NCBI GenBank assembly: GCA_020342235.1
Contig: CP073214.1
Coordinates: 1,798,001 to 1,862,000 of the forward strand
DNA from: Saccharomycopsis phalli
Lineage: Eukaryota > Ascomycota > Saccharomycetes > Ascoideales > Saccharomycopsidaceae
DNA: 64,000 nucleotides
Direction: 5' to 3'
A program made the translations under genes and the position numbers. Below are positions 9,052 through 18,502 of the stretch, one piece after another; positions within the stretch are counted from its first letter, which is position 1; every line of letters begins with the position of its first letter. The notes under the pieces were generated by a model. It was not told the origin of the DNA. It did no database searches and saw nothing but the letters and a program-made list of their open reading frames with translations.

Positions 9052-10500
9052 ATGCTCTACGTCACTGCACTTCTTGTTTTATGCCACCTCTGTGCAGCTG
9101 CTTCCTATGAGAAGCGAAGCAACCACTTGGTCTCGTTGAGCTTTGACATTGCTCGGTCCAAGCCCATGGTGCTCCCTTCGATCCAGCCGGTTTCCAAGGC
9201 CGTGGGGATCACCAATAAGGAAAAGACTTCGCTGGTGAACGTCGCCTTGAAGAACAACTACTCCTTGTACAGTGCAAATCTCTGTATCGGCACCCCATGC
9301 CAGAACATCCAGTTGCAAATTGATACCGGCTCCAGCGACTTGTGGGTGCCTAGCGGCAACTCTACGCTGTCTTTTGGAGTGTTCCAGGACTCTACTTCGT
9401 CATCTCTCGTCGCCCACCAGGACGAACCGTTCAAAATCACTTATGGTGACGGATCGTTTGCCCAGGGCTATTTGGCCGAGGACACCATTTCTCTTGATCT
9501 GGACACAGTTCTCACCAATACCACCTTTGCTGTGGCCACTCAGACAACGTCTGGACTGGGTATTTGCGGTATTGGCTACGTGTCCAATCAAGCTATTGCC
9601 CAGAAGTACGACAACTTGCCGGTGCTTCTCAAGAAGGCAGGCTACACCAACCGGATCTCGTACTCGTTGTACCTCAACTCCAAATCCTCGGCCTCGGGCC
9701 AGTTGCTTTTCGGGGCCATTGACCACGCAAAGTACCAAGGAAACACCTTGCACCAGTTGAATACCCTCAAGCTTGATTCCTCGGGAAACCCTGCCGACCA
9801 CTACATTGGCTTGTTTGTCAACTTGACCAGTGTCAAGCCGGCTCAAAGTGCCCCAGCCCAAAGTTCCCAAGCTCCAAGTGCTGTCCCAGACACCCCAAAC
9901 ACAGTAAAGGTCTTTCTGAGCTCCCTGAGTTCCCTGAGTTCTCTGGGATCTCTGGGATCTCTGAGCTCCCTGAGCTTCTCCAGCTCCTTGAAAGCCGTTG
10001 TTGATTCCATCGTCTCCAAACCAGCCGTCGACACTCCTCAACTCAACAACCCACAACCCCAAGACAACACAACTACTACAGACGAGCTCCTCACTACAAC
10101 ATACCCAGCACTCATAGACACTGGTGCTACTTTGATTTCCGCCCCAGCAGGATTCTACAATGCCTTTGGCAAAAAGTACGGCAGATGGTCTGCCGGTGCA
10201 AACGGATACGTGGCTCCATGCCTGGGAAATGACGACAAGGTTGCCTTTGGATTTGGCGACTTTGTCATTCAAGTTCCGTTTAACGATCTCTTGTACCACT
10301 TGAACTTCAACAACGGCTCGACGTACCAGGAAAACGGCGTCGACACTTGTATGCTTGCGGTGTCCTCAAACCCTAGCAACTACTTCATCTTGGGAGATGT
10401 GTTTCTCCGCTCGGCCTATGTGTATGTCGACCTTGAGGCTAATACTGTTTCGATGGCCCAGGTGACGTATACTGACGCTTCGGTCATTGAATTTCAATAG
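9052..10500 (+). CDS. Secreted or GPI-less yapsin/Sap-like aspartyl protease
   Basis: A 482-residue pepsin-family endopeptidase. Residues 1-17 form a signal peptide (MLYVTALLVLCHLCAAA), and EKR at 20-22 is a possible Kex2-type site within a propeptide. The first catalytic motif QIDTGSSDLWVP has Asp91; the flap ITYGDGSFAQGY follows. The second motif LIDTGATLISAP has Asp356. YFILGDVFLRSAYVYVD is the usual C-terminal pepsin motif. No C-terminal hydrophobic GPI signal is seen, so the enzyme is probably released. A low-complexity insertion of about 80 residues (270-350) sits just before the second catalytic Asp, and bases 9916-9995 in it are almost all serine once CTG is read as Ser. Such a linker may be O-mannosylated or cleaved into two chains. 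Sap versus yapsin class is unresolved. Confidence 0.88.
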   Translation: MLYVTALLVLCHLCAAASYEKRSNHLVSLSFDIARSKPMVLPSIQPVSKAVGITNKEKTSLVNVALKNNYSLYSANLCIGTPCQNIQLQIDTGSSDLWVPSGNSTLSFGVFQDSTSSSLVAHQDEPFKITYGDGSFAQGYLAEDTISLDLDTVLTNTTFAVATQTTSGLGICGIGYVSNQAIAQKYDNLPVLLKKAGYTNRISYSLYLNSKSSASGQLLFGAIDHAKYQGNTLHQLNTLKLDSSGNPADHYIGLFVNLTSVKPAQSAPAQSSQAPSAVPDTPNTVKVFLSSLSSLSSLGSLGSLSSLSFSSSLKAVVDSIVSKPAVDTPQLNNPQPQDNTTTTDELLTTTYPALIDTGATLISAPAGFYNAFGKKYGRWSAGANGYVAPCLGNDDKVAFGFGDFVIQVPFNDLLYHLNFNNGSTYQENGVDTCMLAVSSNPSNYFILGDVFLRSAYVYVDLEANTVSMAQVTYTDASVIEFQ

Positions 10501-11779
10501 AGGTATAACCGTAAACTAATGCATAGACTACGCTCAGATATAATATTCGGAGTAATAATCAACTAGCTGTAAGGGACTTTACATGGAATGTTGAGTGGTG
10601 TTTGTAATGGGGCTGCTTAGCTTGGGCTAGGCTTCTGGGCTTGGAAAATTAGCAAGCTTGGCCTACCATTACTAAATTCTTGGCATTGGTATTAAATGGC
10701 AATTGATATTATATAGCAATTGGCCTAGGCAAATGCGCAGCCGATCTCAACCGTCAATCTATGAAACAAATTCCCTGCCACGATTGGCAATAGCTCTGAT
10801 AGGCAAAAGTGGAAATAGCCTTATAGGCAACGAGGCATTCCATATTTCCACTAGTTGTCTTTGATAACCTTGGATCGCCTCATATTCCCACTAATTGGCT
10901 TTGATAGTCTTAGGTCGCCTCCTATTTCAGCATGTCTCTAGAAAATTTTCAATAATAGTGCCCCTGCAGTTTACGATGCTAAAGTATATACGGAATCCCA
11001 TAGAATATCAATACCTGGATAACCTCCTGATACCGTAGCAGTCGTTACAAGCTCAAAGGCTTTGCAAGGATCCCGTCCACTGACTTGCTCTTGTCCATCA
11101 CCGCAAACAGCCATTGAACAATAGTATTCTTTTTATAGAAGTCATCACACGGAGAAACTTTCCAAGACAATTTCCAAAACAGGGTCTCATTGGATAACTC
11201 GCCCACTAGCACATGTGGACTTTGCAAGTTCAATACTTGATTGTCTCTTCTCACAGTCAACCAATGGGCAAGGTTTAATTACAGCCCTGTAATCCTCTTT
11301 ACTTTGCCAACTTCTAAACTGGATTGAGCTTTATGCTAGTATGAGACTTGTCTTGGATGGAATTTCCATTTTACATCTACAAACAAGTCTTTATGGCATA
11401 TCAAGCAACTACATTGCTCCGCATGTCTCATGTTATAGTTCATGACGCACAACGTCGATGTATTCAGTCACGATACATTAAACCAATGTAGATTATAGCT
11501 TCCCCTATTTGTGACTATTGTCACACAATTATTTATACTCTGCTGAAGCGTGGCTGCGTTTCACATACCCTCCAAGGCGTGTTTGTATACGAAAAGTTGC
11601 AATCTCCGAGTACAGATGAGAATACAGCCATAGAAGTAAATAAACATTATTGAATCAGTCCATACATTTAGTTTTACAAGAACGTGTGCGCGATTCTTTC
11701 GACACTGTGATTTAGAGGTTAATTTTGTTTTTAGCCAAGCCTCGCGCACATATATGTTACCATTGGCAACATTGCTTCT

Positions 11780-12160
11780 ACGTGTTGTTACTAGACAGCT
11801 ACAACCATCTGATTTAGGGCTTGTTATCAGCTCTGGTAGTTTGGTCTTGCTTATACTGATACATAGTCATGTGATAAAATTCATTAGAATGCACGTGATT
11901 TAAGCATGATCTACAGTAGTGCCTAGGCCCATTTACTATGGCTTTTCATGTTTATAAAAGAGCCTTGCTCTTCTCTAAGCATCAAGATCCTCCCGAAAGA
12001 AGAGGCTAGAACAAGTTGAGCTGACTTTGACCTACCTCCAATTATATAGGAACAAAACCGTCTTACAGTTTATAAAATTCGTCTACTCATCATGACCAAG
12101 TCAACTGGTAAGATGAGCTTCAACGTCCGGAGACGTGTACAACTACAATAGTAAATTTCA
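11780..12160 (+). mobile_element. Degenerate LTR-retrotransposon fragment (LTR plus leader)
   Basis: A TATA-like TTTATAAAAGAGCC at about 11950, a GC-rich hairpin, then AGGAACAAAAC at 12048-12058 and an ATG about 35 bp further. The same order of parts recurs at about 55930-56190 and 56400-56700. It looks like the end of an LTR with the first part of the internal region. It is old and broken; family unassigned, probably LTR type. Confidence 0.4.
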
Positions 12161-13439
12161 TTACATCGATAGTCATTGTCTATTATGTTTTCCACCTAGC
12201 TACTTTTGATATTTGCGTAGGACATTGCATCTTGTGATTTCATCACTTGGTTCACATGTACGTGCTTCAAAATGACAAGTTGCAGTCAACTGCCAGAAAG
12301 ATTAGAAAAAGGACCCATATAGATGAAAACTAGGCATATGTTGTTATTTGGGGTGGCATGTTCATTATAGATGATTAGTAGTCCTAAAATGTCTTGAGCA
12401 GGGTCCATGCAAATGGGATTGTTTGATTGGGTACAAATGAACAGGGCGAGTATGGTGAGCTGATGTGGTTTGTTGTCAATAATCAAACTGAGCATTAGTG
12501 TACTAATTTACCAAAATCATGGCAATGCCTTTTCAACGTCTCTTTGGAGTCACATTTTTTTACAAGAGCCAACATAATTTTCCAGCACATGGTGAGATTC
12601 AGTGATCAAATTTGAATGATGTTGACCAGGCTTACACAAGCGATACAAGTACTAATGATTAACAATACGACTGCTCACATGTAAGATTTTAATCCTAAGC
12701 AACCAAATGAGGACTGACAAAGGGTTTCGCAATGGTTCCAGATGTTCCTGAGTGGGGATATATTCGAATAACTATAATTCCGGAAACAATATAGTTAAAT
12801 ACAATAATAATAGTTTTATTATTACACAAGCCTTTGTAGCATCATGGCTTGGATTGAATTTCTCAGCTTGACACCTATAAGCCCAGTAAGGAAACTACCA
12901 TGTGTGTACACTCTCATTTTCAATGTGCAAGCCCAAATAATTGATCTGATTATTGACAACAGGGGGAGTTGTATTTGTTGAAGATGGCGAAGAAGAAGAG
13001 TTGACAGTAGGCAGTCTATTGAATGCCAAAAGCAATCTGACATGGTCGATGGAATATCATGTATGCTTGGAATTGGAACTTTTGAAGCTAATTTGTGCCT
13101 TACATTTGGGTCAGGACCATTGTACTGGTAAGAAGTAGAGGAATGACGGGTGTATTCAGAGATTATTTTTAGATCTGACATGTCTCAGGAAAGGAGACGA
13201 GTGATATAGCCGCACTGCGTCAGCCAGCCGTAGAGGATGACCAATGAATGAGCAAGGGAATTGGGAAAATTGGATTGAGTAATTGAAGGGGTGCGTACCA
13301 GTTGGAGTATAACGAGAGACAATAAACTGGGGGATAATACGAGCAATAGAATAGGTGGATAACGAGATAATAGGCTTGCGAATAACGAGATAATAGACTT
13401 GCAAATAATACGAGCAATAGAATAGGTGAATAACAGGTA

Positions 13440-13665
13440 GACTGTGATATTGAGTGATTGAGTGATATTGAGTGACACTTACTGGTACTATACTGGTACT
13501 ATATCGAGTAATACTGAGTGATATTGAGTGATATTGAGTGATATTGAGTGATACTAAGTGATACTTACTGATACTATATCGAGTGATACTTACTGATATA
13601 CTGAGTGATATTGAGTGATATTGAGTGATACTATCAAGTGATATTGAGTGATAATTACTGACTCC
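13440..13665. repeat. TGAGTGATAT tandem array upstream of NIK1
   Basis: About twenty imperfect copies of GAGTGATATT and GAGTGATACT, ending about 70 bp before the NIK1 start. On the minus strand it reads as repeated SITQYHSIS, an artefact. It sits in the promoter and could vary in length between strains. Confidence 0.8.
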
Positions 13666-13690
13666 AGTAAGCACCATTGAATAGCACATC

Positions 13691-13698
13691 TTACCCGG
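13691..13698 (+). promoter_or_regulatory. Reb1-type TTACCCGG site before NIK1
   Basis: TTACCCGG 37 bp upstream of the preferred NIK1 ATG, the same octamer as in the copper-fist array and before TMA46. Confidence 0.45.
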
Positions 13699-13734
13699 CC
13701 TGCACTAGTTGGTTGCACCTTGCACTACGACAGT

Positions 13735-16700
13735 ATGGACTTCCGGCCGATTTTACAAGACGCAGAGAAGTTTGCGGAGCTCAAGGAGCTGAGCGATTTC
13801 TTCCGGATCGACTTGCACAACTATGTGGATGCACTTACGAGAGATATCGACGCGATCCGGGCAGAAAACTTGGGGTTGAAGCGGGACATCTCCAAGCTCA
13901 AGGAGGAATTGGTGATTGTGAACAACGACAGTGTGATCAAGCAGAAGGAGATACTGCGGCTTGAGCAGAAGAACCACCTGATGCAGCAGCAGATTGATAC
14001 GTCGGCATACAAGAGCTACCAGATACGATACACCGAGGACAGCAAGGACGAGTTGGAGACGCGAGTGGCTGAGCTGTTGGTACTAAAGGACAGCATCGAC
14101 GATTTGGAGTCGGTGGACGACGTGAACATTCTCAAGGCGAAGATATATCAAGTGAGCGAGGAGTTACTTCGGCTGAAACAGGCGAATCGCGCATTCAAGC
14201 AGGCATTGTCTGAGATTGGCACGGTGGTGATTTCTGTGGCCAAGGGCGACTTGCTGAAGAAGGTGCAGGTGCATTTGGTGGAGAGCGACCCTGAAATCTT
14301 AAAGGTCAAGACCACAATCAACACCATGATGTTGCAATTGAACACATTTGCAGTCGAGGTGAACAAAGTCGCAAATGAGGTCGCAAACGGCATGCTAGGT
14401 GGGCAGGCCAAGAACGAGCTCACTGTGGGCATCTGGAGGACGTTGACTGACAATGTGAACATCATGGCGTTGAATTTGACCAACCAGGTGCGGGAAATTG
14501 CCGACGTGACGAGCGCAGTGGCCAAGGGCGACTTGTCACGGAAAATCAACGTACACGCGCAAGGAGAGATTCTCTTGTTCCAAAACACAATCAATACCAT
14601 GGTCGATCAGCTCCGGACATTTGCCATTGAAGTCACCAAGGTGGCACGTGACACCGGGGTTGAGGGCATGTTAGGAGGGCAAGCGAGGATCAAGGGAGTT
14701 GAAGGGATATGGAAGGAGTTGACGGACAATGTGAATGCCATGGCGACGAATCTCACTGATCAAGTGCGGAACATTGCCAATGTGACGACAGCAGTAGCTA
14801 ATGGAGACTTGCTGAAGAAGGTGACTGCGAGCTGCAAGGGCGAGATTCTCCAGTTGAAAGTGACCATCAACCAGATGGTGGACCGGCTCCAGAACTTTGC
14901 CAACGAAGTGACGACGTTGGCGACAGATGTCGGCACAAAAGGTATTTTGGGCGGCCAGGCCGACGTCAAGGATGTCGAAGGAGCATGGAAAGCCGTCACT
15001 GAGAACGTGAACATCATGGCGGCGAACTTGACGAACCAGGTGCGATCGATTGCCGATGTCACTACTGCAGTTGCTCATGGAAACTTGTCGCAGAAAATCG
15101 AGGTCCAGGCGCAAGGTGAGATTCTCGAGTTGAAGAACACCATCAACAAGATGGTTGACTCGCTCCAGGTATTTGCGCTGGAAGTGTCTCGAGTAGCAAA
15201 AGATGTGGGGATCGACGGCAAACTCGGAGTACAAGCACAGGTTTCTGACGTCGAAGGTTTGTGGAAGGAAATCACCACCAACGTCAACACTATGGCCGCC
15301 AATTTGACAACACAGGTACGGGCGTTTGCACAGATCACTGCCGCAGCATCTGACGGCGATTTCACCCGGTTTATCACCGTCGAAGCGTCGGGAGAGATGG
15401 ACGCGCTCAAGACGAAAATCAACAAGATGTTGCTCATCATCCGCGAGTCGGTGCAGCGGATCACACGGGCGCGTGAAGAAGCTGAGTTGGCCAATCGATC
15501 CAAGTCCGAATTTCTTGCAAACATGTCCCACGAGATTCGTACGCCCATGAACGGTATCATCGGCATGACCCAGTTGACTTTGGACACTCAGCTCACTCAG
15601 TACCAGCGCGAGATGTTGCTGATTGTCTACAACTTGGCAAACTCCCTCTTGACCATCATCGACGACATCTTGGACATTCTGAAGATCGAGGCTAATCGCA
15701 TGACAGTCGAGCAGATTGACTTCACGCTCCGTGGGACTGTGTTTGGAGCTCTCAAGACCATGGCAGTGAAGGCCATTGAGCGGCAGTTGGACTTGGTGTA
15801 CCACTGCGATAATACCTTCCCAGATAACTTGATTGGCGACTCGTTCCGCTTGCGTCAGGTGATCTTGAACTTGGTCGGCAACGCCATCAAGTTCACGTCT
15901 CAGGGGAAAGTGTCCTTGTCTGTGCGCATGAAGGATGTTCCTGCTGATGAATATGGCCAGTTTTTCCTTGAGTTTTGCGTCGAAGACACCGGTATCGGCA
16001 TTGAGGAAGACAAGTTGGGCTTGATTTTCGACACCTTTTGCCAGGCAGATGGGTCCACCACCCGGAAATTCGGAGGCACCGGCCTTGGCTTGTCGATTTC
16101 TCGCCAGTTGATTGAACTCATGGGCGGACGAATCGACGTCAAGTCAAAGTATAATCAGGGCTCACAGTTCTTCTTCACCATTGCCGTGCGGCCAGCTTCC
16201 GTCCGGCTCGAGCGGCAAATCGAAGCACTTCTCCCATTCAACGCACCAAACATCTTCTTGATCTGTTTTGACCACGACGAAAACGGCATCCAAAACATTC
16301 TAGACGCGGTCTCAGGTCTCTCATTCAAGCCGACATTGGCCCGCAACCTCGACGAGGTCAAGAGTTCGAACCCCTTCCGGCACGACATTATCATCATCGA
16401 CTCGATCGAGGCCGCAGAGCAGCTCAGAATGTTGTCCGACGTCAAATATATCCCCATTGTCTTGCTCCATCCTTCCCTTTCCGTCAACATGCGCGTCTGT
16501 CTTGATTTGGGTATAAGTGCCTATGGAAGCACACCTTGCACCGCCAGCGACTTGGCCAGCATCCTCAAGCCGGCGTTGGAACTGCGCTCAAACCCGCCAA
16601 ATGCCGACGGCACGTTGTCGTACAAAGTCTTGTTGGCCGAGGACAACGTGGTCAACCAGAAATTAGCCACGCGCATCTTGAAAAAGAACGGCCATCGCGT

Positions 16701-17316
16701 CACCGTTGTGGAAAACGGACTTCAAGCATACGAAGCAGTGGTCAAGGACGAGTACGACGTCATTTTGATGGACGTCCAGATGCCAGTGGCATCCGGTTTC
16801 GAAGCCACCGCCAAGATTCGCGAGTGGGAGAAGAAAACCTTCCGCCACAGACTTCCAATCATCGCCTTGACAGCCCATGCCATGTTGGGCGACCGCGAAA
16901 AGTGTTTACAGGCCCAGATGGACGAGTACTTGAGCAAGCCTTTGAACGCAAACTTGTTGATCCAAACCATCAACCGCTGTGTGCACAACATGCAGCAGCT
17001 CCGCAAATTGGCGTCCTCCAACAGCAACTCTGCGTTTGCTCAGAATTTGCGCATCCTCCAGGAGAAATCTGACGCCGAAGACACCATAGAACGCACCCAG
17101 ATCCCAAAAGTAAGTGAGTTGGTCGCTGCACGCCAGCTAGGCCATTATACTTTCCAGCAGAGCATTGCTCAAAGACCCTCGGCATTGCCTTTGCCCGACG
17201 GAACTGACTCGGTGAATGATAGTTATATCGCGTCGTTCAACAAGGCGCGGGAAAAGATTGAAAATGAGCGTCAGCGTCAGAAACAGTTGAACCAGAAGAT
17301 TGTCGAGATCGAGTAG
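13735..17316 (+). CDS. NIK1: Group III hybrid histidine kinase with HAMP repeats
   Basis: A 1193-residue cytoplasmic two-component kinase. In Candida and filamentous fungi it senses osmotic stress and fungicides (fludioxonil, iprodione) and signals through Ypd1 to the Hog1 pathway. An N-terminal coiled coil (1-150) precedes about five HAMP-type units of about 92 residues (150-590), each with a NVN-x-MA-x-NLT core. HisKA has the phospho-acceptor in [12 protein letters not shown] (His599). HATPase_c has an N-box ([12 protein letters not shown]), [10 protein letters not shown] and [10 protein letters not shown]. The receiver has EDN, Asp1013 in [15 protein letters not shown] and SKPL. Start at 13735: the ATG at 13720 is only five codons upstream, and an apparent Reb1 site precedes both. 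Seven CTG codons fall at serine positions of C. albicans Nik1, so true residues such as DILDISKIEA differ from a standard translation. S. cerevisiae lacks this gene. Confidence 0.95.
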   Translation: MDFRPILQDAEKFAELKELSDFFRIDLHNYVDALTRDIDAIRAENLGLKRDISKLKEELVIVNNDSVIKQKEILRLEQKNHLMQQQIDTSAYKSYQIRYTEDSKDELETRVAELLVLKDSIDDLESVDDVNILKAKIYQVSEELLRLKQANRAFKQALSEIGTVVISVAKGDLLKKVQVHLVESDPEILKVKTTINTMMLQLNTFAVEVNKVANEVANGMLGGQAKNELTVGIWRTLTDNVNIMALNLTNQVREIADVTSAVAKGDLSRKINVHAQGEILLFQNTINTMVDQLRTFAIEVTKVARDTGVEGMLGGQARIKGVEGIWKELTDNVNAMATNLTDQVRNIANVTTAVANGDLLKKVTASCKGEILQLKVTINQMVDRLQNFANEVTTLATDVGTKGILGGQADVKDVEGAWKAVTENVNIMAANLTNQVRSIADVTTAVAHGNLSQKIEVQAQGEILELKNTINKMVDSLQVFALEVSRVAKDVGIDGKLGVQAQVSDVEGLWKEITTNVNTMAANLTTQVRAFAQITAAASDGDFTRFITVEASGEMDALKTKINKMLLIIRESVQRITRAREEAELANRSKSEFLANMSHEIRTPMNGIIGMTQLTLDTQLTQYQREMLLIVYNLANSLLTIIDDILDILKIEANRMTVEQIDFTLRGTVFGALKTMAVKAIERQLDLVYHCDNTFPDNLIGDSFRLRQVILNLVGNAIKFTSQGKVSLSVRMKDVPADEYGQFFLEFCVEDTGIGIEEDKLGLIFDTFCQADGSTTRKFGGTGLGLSISRQLIELMGGRIDVKSKYNQGSQFFFTIAVRPASVRLERQIEALLPFNAPNIFLICFDHDENGIQNILDAVSGLSFKPTLARNLDEVKSSNPFRHDIIIIDSIEAAEQLRMLSDVKYIPIVLLHPSLSVNMRVCLDLGISAYGSTPCTASDLASILKPALELRSNPPNADGTLSYKVLLAEDNVVNQKLATRILKKNGHRVTVVENGLQAYEAVVKDEYDVILMDVQMPVASGFEATAKIREWEKKTFRHRLPIIALTAHAMLGDREKCLQAQMDEYLSKPLNANLLIQTINRCVHNMQQLRKLASSNSNSAFAQNLRILQEKSDAEDTIERTQIPKVSELVAARQLGHYTFQQSIAQRPSALPLPDGTDSVNDSYIASFNKAREKIENERQRQKQLNQKIVEIE

Positions 17317-17746
17317 TTGACGTTGTTTGGGGAGACGCACTGAATTGGGTTTGAGTTGCTTTTTACGACGTTTTGGTGGCTGGGTTGGAATTTTGCAATT
17401 GGTGCTGTTTTTAAACTGTTTAGATCTTTTTATAATTTTGCAATGGATTTTTCTATCGAGTCTTTTATTTCATCTTTTTAATTTTATTCCATCTTTTATT
17501 TTCCATTTTTTATCTCCCATTTTTTATCTCCCATTTTTTATCTCTTATCTTTTTGCTGGAAAATTGATCCTCGTGTTTCTCGTCAATATAGATATTGCTG
17601 TGTGTAAACTTGTACAATCACCACAAGTATTTATAGCCAAATTTCTCTGCAAACATCACCGCCATTTTCTTTGCTGGCTTATTACAATTCTATTTCTACT
17701 CTTGTAAAAAATAACCAATTGTCGCATCCCAGATGTGCAAAAAGAA
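17317..17746. other. NIK1 downstream region
   Basis: T-rich, with a short tandem repeat of TTTTTTATCTCCCA units at about 17495-17560, likely 3' UTR. The 126-codon plus-strand open frame at 17327-17707 is Phe/Leu-rich because of the T tracts and is not a convincing gene. Confidence 0.55.
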
Positions 17747-17830
17747 TGGTCCCTACCAGGATCGAACTGGTGATCTTGGCGTAACAATGTAATATTAGCA
17801 CCACGCCTTAACCAACTGGGCCAAGGGACC
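17747..17830 (-). tRNA. tRNA-Ile(AAU) with a 10-nt intron
   Basis: A cloverleaf of 84 nt. The acceptor stem GGTCCCT pairs with AGGGACC, and A is the discriminator. The anticodon stem TGGTG pairs with CGCCA around CTAATA-A, giving anticodon AAT. Ten extra bases (TTACATTGTT) sit at the canonical intron site after position 37. The T arm is ACCAG-TTCGATC-CTGGT. A short T run follows on the minus strand. A second copy at 34633 differs at one intron base. Confidence 0.93.
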
Positions 17831-18502
17831 TGATCTTATACGTAATTTTTTTGTGAGGTTTTGTGACACAATATTATCGGAAGCAAATTCTCATAGGATG
17901 CTTTACGTACGGTTTTGTTACAAACATGGACAGATATTGAGATGATGAGTTGCAAAAGCATTCATTATAAATGATGTAAATATTTAAACAATATTAATAA
18001 TGTATATTTGCTTCTACAACTATACCAGACTCTCTGGAAGGAGTAATTGATACTTTGCCGAATACTAAGTAAGGCACCACTAAACTTCAAGTCTAGAGAA
18101 AACCTTTTGAATGGGAATGAAAGCTTTCAACTTGATATATAAGAAAAAGAATCTACTCATCCAAAGCTATTAGTTATTCAATCCCAGAGGAATTAAAATT
18201 TTTATACAGTTTTTTGCATCGTGAATGAGGAGCAACCCTCAACACATGGATTACATCTGGTAGATGGAACAAAAGACATGACTGTAAATTATAATTGAAA
18301 AATAAAATAAATGGCAACGGCGACAAATGTACGAGAACGACTCAGATGTGAACATAGTGCCATATGGAGTCTAGGTCATGTCCAGATAAAATGTCTAGGC
18401 CATGTCCAGATAAAATGTCTAAGCCATATCCAAGTCAGATCATAAAACCATAATCATCGCCACTACCCATTGCAAAACAACCCCCCACCACGCTCACTAT
18501 GC
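17831..18502. other. tRNA-Ile to POL3 intergenic region
   Basis: No gene. A diverged fragment of the dispersed R1 repeat lies at about 18013-18155. ATGTCTAAGCCATATCC-like 22-bp units repeat three times at about 18370-18440. Confidence 0.55.
18013..18155 (+). repeat. Fragment of the dispersed R1 repeat near tRNA-Ile
   Basis: Contains ACTATACCAGACTCTCTGGA, then GATACTTTGCCG and later GAGAAAACC...GAATGGGAATGAAA, matching other R1 copies in order. Diverged. Confidence 0.55.

Larger units (their letters stand above)
10501..13734. other. 3.2-kb gene-poor region between the protease and NIK1
   Basis: No gene I can defend. Open frames at 11045-11260 and 12822-13181 (both minus, 71 and 119 codons) have mixed composition but no family I know; they may be relics. 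Bases about 11780-12160 look like an LTR and leader fragment. Bases 13440-13665 are a tandem array directly upstream of NIK1. Confidence 0.55.

Noticed and set aside
9400-10299. A 299-codon minus-strand open frame
   Set aside because: Antisense to the aspartyl protease, with a repeated SQRTQGTQG stretch that mirrors the poly-Ser linker.
14671-15804. A 377-codon minus-strand open frame
   Set aside because: Antisense to the HAMP and HisKA part of NIK1; it only mirrors the repeated HAMP units.
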